Shown piece after piece: positions 17,680 through 27,034 of a DNA stretch of 64,000 nt. Numbering within the stretch: position 1 is the first letter of the stretch; the number at the start of each line of letters is the position of its first letter. Both the position numbers and the translations under genes were made by a program. A model generated the notes under the pieces. It saw only the letters and a program-made list of their open reading frames with translations. It searched no databases and was not told the DNA's origin. Origin of the DNA: Poecilobothrus nobilitatus. Lineage: Eukaryota > Arthropoda > Insecta > Diptera > Dolichopodidae. The stretch lies in the NCBI GenBank assembly GCA_947095535.1, contig OX352772.1:273139940-273203939 (forward strand). Reading direction: 5' to 3'.

Positions 17680-18539
17680 TATTTTTGAATTATTTTTTAT
17701 TCTATACAAAAACAAAAACAAAAAAATAAACATAAACATAAATGCATATCAAGAGTAAAGAGTATATCTTTAGTTTAATCAGTTCCATATTTTTGATTTG
17801 CTGTTTGTTTTCTTTTTATTCATATTTTCTGAACATTCTTAATTAAAAAATAAAAAAATATCTTACACGACATGCAGTCAGCTAATTAATGACTTTCGTT
17901 TTCTCTTTTCTTCTATAAATTCTTCTATCCAGAAGAGATCACATTTTTATGTTAGCAAAAAAAAATCTATATCTTACTTTAATTTTTTTTCTTTATGCTA
18001 ACAAAAAAAAAAAAAAAAACACAAACAGGATTACACTTTTTCTTTTCAATTTTAAAGATGCGCTGTAGATTTAAAAATAAAAAAAATTTTTCTGTTTTTT
18101 ATTTTCATATAAGAAATTTTCTTACTACTTTTATATGTGCGCCTAGTATTTAAACTTCAGTTATACAATTTTGTTTATTAAGGGCCGACCCTACTTTAAC
18201 AACCCACACATACAACCTAACTTAAAACCTAAACCAAAACAAATTTTTGGCTTATAGTAACCAAGATACATAAAATCAATTGTTCAGTTCATTAACCCTG
18301 TCTGACAACTTACACAATATCAACAACCTTCACTTCCTATTATAAAACTATTTGGAACTTATAAGTTAACAACCCACACATACAACTTAACTTAAAATCT
18401 AAACCAAAACGATCAAAACAAGTTCTTGACCTACTAACCAAGCATGATCTACATTAAACCCATAAATCAAAATGTAGGTCAACATGTCATGCGATATGGG
18501 TCAAATTTTTTTCCCATCCCAAAGTGCAGGGTTACTACT
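17680..18539. repeat. Polinton right terminal inverted repeat
   Basis: It is complementary to 4672-5542. The outer end GGGTTACTACT is followed at once by the GATTTT duplication. The inner edge falls near CCTATTTTTGAATTA, paired with the left side near 5540. Indels against the left copy are noted there. Its TATATGTGCGCCTAGTATTT and long A-run blocks occur in both. Confidence 0.9.
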
Positions 18540-18545
18540 GATTTT
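18540..18545. repeat. Polinton target-site duplication, right copy
   Basis: GATTTT, identical to 4666-4671, directly follows the CT terminus of the right inverted repeat. Confidence 0.9.
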
Positions 18546-19129
18546 TGTTGTGTTTATTTGTCTTTAATTTTAAATATTTTATTTATTCAAAAAATAATGC
18601 AAAAAACTAATTTGAAATTTTTCTTTCAATCTAATATTTTCGCATAAATATCGCATTTTAATATCTTTTGTATTTAAAAATTGGAGTAATCACATATCTA
18701 TTCCAATATGGTATAGATATGTACACTACATAAATAATTTACTTCTCATTTCTCAAGTGTTTTGTTTTGTATGGACCACGCGGCTAACAATAATTAAAAG
18801 GCCAAGACACTAAAGGAGAAAAGCTTTATAGGGGTTTTTTTTCATGAAAATACACGTAGTCTTATGGGAAAAAATAGGGTTCTACTACAAATCTTGAAAT
18901 AACTCAAAAACTATGAATTTTTTTCAAGTTCGTCCAAAGAGGGTGTTAAAATTTTATCTTTTTTATAAAATTTTAAAAAATTTAATTTTTTCATTCATAA
19001 ATATTAATTTTAAAAAATGTCTCCAATTACTTTTGTATTTAAAAAAGATTTTTAAAAGCTTTGAAAGAGAGCATTTATTTCGTACAATACTGGACAAAAA
19101 AATTATTAAGTTTTATGACAATTAAAATT
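18546..19129. repeat. Flanking dispersed repeat, no gene
   Basis: About 150 bp starting near 18566 (TTTTATTTATTCAAAAAATAATGCAAAAA ... AAAAATTGGAGTA) recurs at about 43745-43880, so the Polinton lies beside or in a dispersed repeat. The rest, to 19129, is AT-rich. The short open frames here (around 18444-18647 and 18913-19125) have no protein-like composition. Confidence 0.5.
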
Positions 19130-19753
19130 CAGTAAATATATATACATTAAAATACTTGCATAAACTTGAATTTTCAATTTTTATTTTTCGTTTTAGGGTT
19201 TGTATTATTTTATTATAAGTGTCTTCTTCTGTTATTAATTCTCTTGCTTTATCTTCTAATTTTGATAATATGAATGATTTTAATAAAGATTTTAAGGCAG
19301 TTGTTGATGCCATTTCCTCCAATAAATTTACTGAATCTATAAAAGATTGTAAACTTACTGGACCATTATATTTCTCATTAATGGTACATGATGCTTATTT
19401 TAAAAATTAAAATAAGCATTAGGGTTAGTTAAAGCCATTGTATCTATGACTGAGTCGTCGCTGTCGAGTTCGGATTTTATACTTTCAGAGTCGGAACTGT
19501 CATCATTTGACATACCAATTATAGAGAAAATATTAGTCGTTTTGCATCCTAATATTTTATAAACTCTTTTTAGTCTATGCCTTGCGAAATTAAAATGTTC
19601 TGTAAGATTTTTCTTATTGTTAACTCTTTCCCACAATACCTGTATTTCCTGAACTAACCTATTATAGCATTTAGTGTTTCTAATCTTATTTTTATTTAAT
19701 GATATTAAATATTTAGACCTGTTCTGTTTCAAAATAATCTTTATAGGTTTCAA
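19130..19753 (-). pseudogene. Gypsy-type LTR retrotransposon Gag fragment
   Basis: The upstream piece (19753-19400) begins MKPIKIILKQNRSKYLISLN and ends in an acidic Ser-rich stretch followed by ALTNPNAYF. After a frame change it continues with INEKYNGPVSLQSFIDSVNLLE and SFILSKLEDKARELITEED, reaching about 19130. The order (basic N-terminus, NGPVSLQSFIDS, then KLEDKARELI) is typical of the capsid part of mdg1/412-like Gag. No LTR, protease or RT is adjacent, so it is an isolated fragment. The stop and frameshift around 19395 show it is dead. Confidence 0.6.
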
Positions 19754-19956
19754 AAAGTCATGCTTTGCTACTTTTAAGTCTATACATAGGTTTTTGATTT
19801 GAAAACAATGACGATATTAATTTTTATAAAAAAAAAATAAATGCATTATTTTTCTTTTTAAAATTCAAACATGTTATTTATTCTTAAGTTTTTCGGTAAA
19901 AAGATATTTTGTATATATTGAGAAAAAAACATTTATTTTCACATAAACTTAATATA

Positions 19957-20766
19957 CAGGGTGTCCAGGACTCAAGTACGCGCACTGTACTCAGTATTGG
20001 GAGCATTAAAACAAAAAAAAAATTGTACTGGAGGGGGGGGGGGGTCTATTGTGGACCCTTTTCGAGATATGAGGGATTAAAGAATTTTTAGAGACTTTTT
20101 ATAAAAAAATCTATAACTTTTGAATGGCTTACTGTAGAGAGATAAAAAAAAATACATTTTGTAGAGTACCTAGTAACTTATTTTCTATCTCCAACCGTTT
20201 TTGAGATATAAAGAATAGAAAAGTGTAATATAACGCAGAAAATGTGTTAACACTCCTTTGGAAATAACACTCTTTTCTATTGTGATTGAAAATAACACAG
20301 CGATTGAAAATAACACACTTTTATATTCTTTATATCTCAAAAACGGTTGGAGATAGAAAAGAAGTTACTAGGTACTAATTATAGGGCTTGAAAAGCTGTT
20401 TCCAAGTATGCCATAAAAAGTACAAATACAGGGTGCTTCAAAAGAAAATTGAGTTTGAAACATAATTTTTTCATTTTAAATCATTTTGAACCTTCATAAC
20501 TTTGTAACTGGTGGGTATATGTGGATCATCAGTATACAACAATTACAGCTGACAATTTACTCTACAAAATTTATTTTTTTTATCTCTCTACAGTAAACCG
20601 TTCAAAAGTTATAAATTTTTTTATGAAAAGTCTCTAAAAATTCTTTAATCCCTCATATCTCGAAAAGGGTCCACAATAGACCCCCCCCCTCCAGTACAAT
20701 TTTTTTTTTGTTTTAATACCCCCAATCACTGAGTGTTGTGCGCGTACTTGAATCCCGGACACCCTG
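19957..20766. mobile_element. Foldback/MITE-type element, 810 bp
   Basis: It starts CAGGGTGTCC (19957) and ends GGACACCCTG (20766), flanked on both sides by TATA (19953-19956 and 20767-20770). The arms are long and complementary: 19957 to about 20225 pairs with about 20330-20385 and 20560-20766, with about 175 bp of extra sequence interrupting the right arm. No protein is encoded; the open frames at each end translate the arms. Elements with CAGGGTGTCC ends are widespread in insect genomes. The superfamily cannot be fixed without a transposase. Confidence 0.75.
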
Positions 20767-20795
20767 TATAAAAGTTTAAAATTGTTAAAAGATAA

Positions 20796-20940
20796 TTTTT
20801 TTTTTTGGTGCATTTCCCTGCCACATAAATATAACAAGGAAAATACACAGCAATACACAGTTGTAAGGGGGAAATACTCTTACGATGTGTGTGGGATTGC
20901 AACCCACACTCTCACGGTGTTTACAGCTTATTTTATACGC
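20796..20940 (-). mobile_element. SINE-A, 5' head cut off by a LINE
   Basis: A-tail (T run 20796-20806), body and B-box region are present on the minus strand. The sequence breaks at TATACGCT (20940), where the A-box head should follow, and a LINE 3' tail starts. The missing head is not found beyond the LINE fragment. Confidence 0.75.
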
Positions 20941-21785
20941 TTTTTTTTTTTTCTTTATTAATTCAATTATAATTTCAGAAATAATGTATGCTTAACCTAA
21001 TATTATTGATTTAAAGAGACCTTAGCCGTAGCCGTCTGGTAATATTAATTACATATTTAAGTTTTCGTTAGTAATTGTCAAACATTGTATTAATATAAAA
21101 ATCAAAATTAAAATCAAAAGTTCATATTACAATTATACAATTAAAATTAAAATTAAGGCTGGAAAATTATATAATCCTATTATCTATTCTTAAATATCCT
21201 AATCCTAAATATCAATTCTAGTAATTTCCTTTTGTTTTTTTTTGTCTTCACATTTTTCACATTTTATTCTATAAACTGATCTCCATATTCTATGATGAAC
21301 TTTATAATTCTTCTTTTGAAGTCGGGTATAAACTTAATATTTTTTAAATCGGTTGGTAATTCATTAAAAGCTTTTAAAGATTTATACAGAGTTCTTGTTC
21401 TGATTATTAGAATAGACTTAAATAAAAATTTGATTTATTCCTCGTATTGTGATTGTGAATGTCGAGCATCCTATTTAACAAAAAATTGTGTTTAATCTCA
21501 TTATTGATAATTTTAAATGCAACCATATAGAGTTCAAATTTACATATATTGGTAAAACTCAAGTAACGCTCTGAATAAAGAGAGCTTGTAGGAAATCTGT
21601 TTGCGTGCGCGTGAATTGTTTTGACTGCCTTTTTATGGAGTATACCAACTCGATTTAAATTAAATTGAGAGGTTTTACTCCATATTGGATTTAGGTAAGT
21701 TAAATTGGAGTGAATGTAAGAACAGTATATCATATACAAAGTTTTTTCGTCTAAGTAGTATCTCAATCTTCTTAATATAAATATA
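20941..21785 (-). pseudogene. 5'-truncated Jockey/CR1-like LINE (3' end only)
   Basis: The T run at 20941-20955 is the A tail of a minus-strand LINE. The 3' UTR carries CCAGACGGCTACGGCTAAGGTC, close to the 3' end of the LINE at 30150-30175. The open frame 21766-21407 (119 residues) reads MIYCSYIHSNLTYLNPIWS, then FELYMVAFKIINNEIKHNFL and DIHNHNTRNKSNFYL, which is the C-terminal region after the RT domain, parallel to 29430-29770 and to 48400-48730. No RT core is present. It belongs to the same LINE family as the elements at 23.9-30.2 kb and 46.3-49.1 kb. Confidence 0.8.
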
Positions 21786-23245
21786 TAGAGCGAAATAATA
21801 TAATTTTTTAATAATATTTTTTTAATAATATAATTTATGTTTAACAGATTATTAGAATTTTAAAGTGAAATTTAAAGAAGTTCGTTTTGTAATATTTTTT
21901 TTTTAAAGAACAAGAAAGCAACAATCTTTTTGAGTCATTACAAAAAAAATTAACGCGCCGTGAAACACAACTCTCGAAGCGACATTTAAAACAAAGTGAA
22001 CATTGTGTCACAAACTTTATTATTCAAACTTTTTATTTATTTAGTATTTAGGTAGGTATTTATTTTTTTCTCTCCTCTGACAATAGCACCAATTGGACAT
22101 TTTTTTTTATTTTGTATTTACCAATAAAAGTTATTTATTTTAAGAAAATTTTTTTTTATAGATATACATGTGTATGTAGGTACATATTACATGTACAGTG
22201 TGTTCGATAAATAAATGATAGATGGAATTAATACTAATGCTGTGCAACAATCCATATATATGTAAGTATTAAATACCCATATAAACTTTTTTAATAGAAT
22301 AAAATGTAATGATTGATTTCATATGTAAAATAGTTAAATTCATTTTTAATAATAGATTATATTTAATTTATTACAAAATTAATTTTAGAAGTAAAAAAAA
22401 TACTTAACAAAAAGAATTTTCGATCAACTATAGAATATATTTTCTTTTAAATCGACTTATAGACCTTAGAATATTTCGTACGAAAATTGAAAATCTATTA
22501 AAATTATTTAAAAAATTTGATTATACGAAATTGAACAATAAAACGACTTAATTTAAACATAAGAATAATGAAAATAAAACAAATTATAAATACACTTTGT
22601 ATTAATGAAACGTTTTATAGTTAATTAAAAATCTAATTGTCCATTTTAAAACTCTGTGGTTAATTAACATAAGTAGAGTTTACAAATTTCTTAGAGGCAG
22701 TAGGAGTATTATAAGTAGAGGCGAAATCCACAACACTTAGTAATAGGCGAAGCATAATAGATTTACATTAAAAGGTAACAATGTTACTTATATACCCCGT
22801 TTTAAATAATCTAATCTAAGGATTACCTTATATACGAAATCTTGTTTTTTTTAATTTTGCTTTTCAAAATCCTGTTTTTTTAAATTTGTTTTTCAAAATC
22901 TTGTTTTTGTTTTATTTTATTTCATTTTTAAATTTATTTGGGCGCCCAAATAAAAAAAAATGAAATAAAAGAAAACGAAAACAAGATTTTAAAATTTTAA
23001 CAGTTAATATCGATTATATCATTAACAATTAAATATAATATTATTGTTTATTTATTTTTTATTTAACATTCCATAATATTAATATTAAGCACTATCTCTA
23101 ATAATTAATATAAAAATAATATATCTCTAAATATTAATATAATCTCGGCAAGTTAATATAAAAAAAACATTAAATACATTTTTTATCTTATATGTTTTAT
23201 CACAATGTTGAAAGACGAATTGTGATTATTTTAGTATTTCTAATA
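21786..23245. other. AT-rich intergenic DNA, no gene
   Basis: I find no coding region and no clear element apart from the hairpin at 22895-22992. Short direct repeats of the AAATCCTGTTTTTTT type (22840-22915) precede the hairpin. Confidence 0.5.
22895..22992. repeat. Long near-perfect hairpin centred on TTGGGCGCCCAA
   Basis: Arms of about 48 bases fold around 22943/22944. AAAATCTTGTTTTTG on the left matches CAAGATTTTAAAA on the right, with a few mismatches and indels. The GC-rich centre is unusual in this AT-rich region. It may be a degenerate MITE or a replication-generated palindrome. Confidence 0.7.
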
Positions 23246-23258
23246 AAACAAATTAATT

Positions 23259-23435
23259 TTTTTTTTTTTTAGTGCATAACTCTGCCACATAAATGTTAAT
23301 AGGAAATTACACAGCCTTTCCTTTTCATGGTGGCTGTAAATGTCAAAAGGGCGACGTGTGTGCGATTCGAATCCACACTGACTCGGTGTTTACAACGTAT
23401 TTCATACGCTCTTATCCCCTAGCCTACCGAGGCCC
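23259..23435 (-). mobile_element. SINE-A, full length
   Basis: It has the same structure as 1021-1213: head GGGCCTCGGTAGGCTAG (minus strand), B box GATTCGAATCG, body, A tail. The 13-bp duplication AAACAAATTAATT lies at 23246-23258 and 23436-23448. The two full copies differ at several positions, including within the boxes, so this one is probably silent. Confidence 0.85.
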
Positions 23436-23448
23436 AAACAAATTAATT

Positions 23449-23936
23449 GATTTATTAATTGTTAAATCACTCCAAATTTAAAACCTGACATGAACTTATA
23501 CATACACATTCTGGAAAAGCGTATAACTCTGATTTTCTAACCATAAGTATATAATCCCTGTTAATCCAAAATTTCTCATATATGTATATTATACACACAT
23601 AAATGACCGCTTTCATTAAATACAATCGGAGAGAAACTTATTCATTTGAAATAATTTTGCGATTCAGCAAAAATGTGCTGCTCTTATTGAAAATGACCTA
23701 TAAAACAAATAAGATATAGCAACATTTTAACGAAAAGTCAGATTTAAAAACAAGATTTCATACCGTTCCCCTAATCTAACCTAAGCAGAACGATGCAGAC
23801 GCGTCGGTTATAAATCATAGTGTCATAAGTAACATTATAACATAATGTCATATAATAGTCATAACTCATATCATAAGTAAAAGTTTAATCAAAAATGCTG
23901 AATTATTGAAAAAAAAATTCTAAATTACATGATCGT
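23449..23936. other. Probable LINE 5' UTR and flanking repeat
   Basis: The part near 23495-23590 (TTCTGGAAAAGCGTATAAC, CATATATGTATATTATACACAC) resembles the duplicated block at 34880-35050. From about 23780 the sequence leads into LINE ORF1, and TCATAAGT is repeated three times near 23822-23878. The LINE's exact 5' end cannot be seen. Confidence 0.4.
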
Positions 23937-24509
23937 GTGAATAGTTCTGAAAATTACATCAGCATTTTGGAAAATAGAGTTAACAGTTTGGAGTACTTAC
24001 ATGATAAAACGCAGCAGAATTTGTTAAAAAATAATCTTGTACTAACCGGTCTACCTTCGAATTTCATAAACCCAACAGAAACTGTTTTGGCGATCGCAAA
24101 AAAAATTAATGCTAATATTGATAAAAATGATATATCAGATGTTACAACAATTAATCAAAAAAAAATTAATGAAGCTGGTCCCCAGAAAAAATTATATATT
24201 GTTAAGTTTAATTCTGATATCCCAAAAAAATAATTATTGGAAAAAAAACGACAATATAAGCATCTTTTTACTGTTGAATTAGATATGAATAATGATGGTA
24301 ACAAAGAAATATTTCTACGTCACCATCTTACAGCACTGCAGTCTAGTCTTTATTATGAAGCTAAAAATATTAAAATCAAACATAAATTTCAATTTCTCTG
24401 GGTCAAAGATTTTGACACCATTTTCTTACGGAGAAATCATTCCAGCAAAATATACAAAATATTGTTGAGGAACGATATCAATCATATTTATAAAACCTTC
24501 AATACCTAA
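23937..24509 (+). pseudogene. LINE ORF1 (coiled coil + RRM-like + C-terminal domain)
   Basis: Frame one (to 24233) opens with a heptad-like ISILENRVNSLEYLHDKTQQ followed by LLKNNLVLTGLPSNF, the junction from coiled coil to RRM seen in LINE ORF1 proteins. After a stop it continues from 24237 with KEIFLRHHLTALQSSLYYEA, HKFQFLWVKDFDTIFLRRN and SSKIYKI, a good match to the ORF1 C-terminal nucleic-acid-binding domain. The product would coat LINE RNA as a chaperone. The TAA at 24231-24233 with a frame change breaks it. The beginning is open without a certain ATG. The partner ORF2 begins 2.5 kb away. Confidence 0.75.
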
Positions 24510-25244
24510 GCACAATATCAACACAATACATTTACAAATGGTAAAATTAAAAAACTTAGTTATATGTATTACTTTTTTATTATTCTTTAAATTCAATTCT
24601 AAAATTTTTTTTTCTTATCTTTTGACAATATTAATATTAATAGTTTATACAAATTATTTTTCTTTTTTTCTTACATTAAATAATATAATATTTTTATACT
24701 TTTGTTTATACGTTTCTGCACATTTAAATTTTTATTTAAAGACTTATAAAATCTTTAACATTAATTTTCATTATTTAGTTTTTATAAATTCAAATTACTT
24801 TCCCATAACTTATGAAATAATTTATTTTTATTATATTAATAAATTTAACTTTCTTTTTTATAATTTAAATCAATTAAACTATCTAACTCGGTTAATTATC
24901 ATAAAATATACAATTTACATTAATTTCAATATGTTCATTACAAACCATTTCAAAAGGTATTATATTAATCTAAATTTAAAATATAGAACTTCACTTAGTC
25001 CTACTTTAAAATTACAATTTGCTAATATACAATGTCAATCTTCGAAAAGTTATTTACAAAAAACTATTATGATAAACTATTTTAATACAAAAGTAAAGAA
25101 AAAATTCACAATCAATAATAATAGCTTATATAATAATTGTTTACACAATCCACTTAATCTTTTAAAAGCACCTTTTTATTTACCTTTTAAAAATTCCACA
25201 ATAATTCAATATATTACATTGATTTTGTTATTATTATTATACCC
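24510..25244 (+). other. AT-rich spacer between LINE ORF1 and ORF2
   Basis: A strongly T-rich plus strand gives a 240-codon open frame full of Phe, Tyr, Ile and Asn. Its composition follows base composition rather than a protein fold, and no domain is visible. Similar AT-rich sequence resumes at 26606-27034 beyond the array, so the DINE-like repeat was inserted into this spacer. Confidence 0.5.
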
Positions 25245-26605
25245 TACACCTAAAGTATAGGGTATATTAACTTTGGTATGGTGTTTGTAACCACCAAAAG
25301 GAAGCGAGTTAGGTATAGACATGTATATATATTCTGAATCAGGATCACCGCCGGAGTCGATTTAGCGATGTCCGTCCGCCCGGCGTACGCACGATAACTC
25401 AAAAAATAATGATGCTATCTTGATGAAATTTATATAGTAGGTTACTAATTACGAAAGAAAGGCTAAGTTCGAATCTGGACAAAATCCGTCCATTGGTTCG
25501 GATTCTGGAAGCTTCCGAATGATTCCGGAGCAAACGAGATTATCTCCAAAAGCAACAAAGATAGAACCTTCAAATTTTGTACAATGATGTTTCTTCCCGT
25601 TCGATTTATGTCTCTGAAATTTAAGAGGATTTGGTCCATGGGTTTGGGTTTTGGAAGCTTCCGAACGAGCACCAGAGCAAATGAGATTATCTCCAAAACC
25701 AACAAAGATAGAACCTTTAAATTTTGTACAATGATGTTCCTTCCCGTTCGATTTATGTCTCTGAAATTTAAGAGGATTTGGTCCATGGGTTTGGATTTGG
25801 AAGCTTCCGAACGAGCCCCAGAGCAAATGAGATTATCTCCAAAACCAACAAAGATAGAACCTTTAAATTTTGTACAATGATGTTCCTTTCCGTTCGATTT
25901 ATGTCTCTGAAATTTAAGAGGATTTGGTCCATGGGTTTGGGTTTTGGAAGCTTCCGAACGAGCACCAGAGTGAATGAGATTATCTCCAAAACCAACAAAG
26001 ATAGAACCTTTAAATTTTGTACAATGATGTTCCTTCCCGTTCGATTTATGTCTCTGCAATTTAAGAGGATTTGGTACATGGGTTTGGATTTGGAAGCTTC
26101 CGAACGAGCCCCAGAGCAAATGAGATTATCTCCAAAACCAATAAAGATATAACCTTTACTTTTGGCAGAATGGTGTTCTTTCATGTATGATTTAGGCCTC
26201 TGAAATTTAAGAGGATTTGGTCCATGGGTTTGGATTTGGAAGCTTAGGAACGAGCACCAGAGCAAATGAGATTATCTCCAAAACCAACAAAGATATAACC
26301 TTTAAATTTGGCAGGGTGGTGTTCTTTCATGTTTTATTTAAGTCTCTGAAATGTGAGAAGATTTGGTCCATGGGTTCGGGTTTTGGAAGCTTCCGAACGA
26401 GCCCCAGAGCAAACGAGATTATCTCCAAAACCAATAAAGATAGAACCTTTAAATTTTTTATAATGATGTTTCTTCCAGTTTGATTTATGTCTCTAAAATT
26501 TAAGAGGATGTGGTCCATGGGTTTGGATTTTGCAAGCTTCCGAACGAGCCCCAGAGCAAATGAGATTATCTCCAAAAACAACAAATATATAACCTTTAAA
26601 TTTGG
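25245..26605. mobile_element. DINE-like element with 146-bp tandem array
   Basis: It opens TATACCCTACACC ... TAGGGTATATT (a small inverted pair). A GTCCGTCC microsatellite and GCACGATAACTCAAAAA follow (25370-25410), then eight head-to-tail units. The CCATGGG-type marker occurs at 25490, 25636, 25783, 25929, 26076, 26222, 26368 and 26515, a spacing of 146 or 147 throughout. Units end AAGCTTCCGAACGAGC. Open frames in both directions are repeat translations. The right terminus near 26605 is not a recognisable end, so the element may be truncated. Confidence 0.75.
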
Positions 26606-27034
26606 CCTAAAAAAATTTGTATTATTTTTATATATATTAATTTATTACTTATTTTTACATTCTTTTTATTTTTATACATTCACAAAATTCACGAAATTTA
26701 TACCTAAATTAATAATTTACATTTCAATAAGCAATCTTAAAATACATTTGATATTCCCACATTTAACCATTTATTTAAACGCTTATGCATTACAAAATAT
26801 TCACTTAATTTTTTCGTTAAACATATTTATTATAACCAAATTTAAAAAATTTTTTTTGGTTTTTCAAATTTATTATTTATTTATTTTTTCAACTATTATT
26901 TACTACACTCTTGGAAGTTGTATTACTCCATTCTTATTGACATTCATTAAATTTACACATGGCTGGATGTTACACATTTCTAGTTTCGAACAGCTGGTTC
27001 ATACTCTGTTCAATTTATTTTTTTTTTATCATTT

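Larger units (their letters stand above)
4672..18539. mobile_element. Polinton/Maverick (adintovirus-like) provirus, 13.87 kb
   Basis: Both ends are visible: AGTAGGTAACCCTGC at 4672 and its inverted partner GCAGGGTTACTACT ending at 18539, flanked by identical 6-bp duplications. Between long terminal inverted repeats lie protein-primed-type DNA polymerase B, retroviral-type integrase, adenain-like protease, double-jelly-roll-type major capsid, pVI-like protein, penton-like protein, packaging ATPase and several conserved small ORFs. Most are on the minus strand; three small ORFs are on the plus strand. Such elements replicate by self-encoded PolB and carry virion genes. This copy has open morphogenesis genes but a defective polymerase and integrase, so it should not be autonomous. 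Confidence 0.95.

Noticed and set aside
24538..25260. 240-codon open frame between LINE ORF1 and ORF2
   Set aside because: Phe/Tyr/Ile/Asn composition follows from T-rich DNA; no domain, and it runs into a repeat.
25449..26584. Several overlapping 85-218 residue frames on both strands
   Set aside because: All are translations of the 146-bp tandem array. The period of 146.4 shifts frames, so no real protein repeat is kept.
25490..26605. CRISPR-like array
   Set aside because: Units are contiguous and similar throughout with no unique spacers, and the context is eukaryotic.
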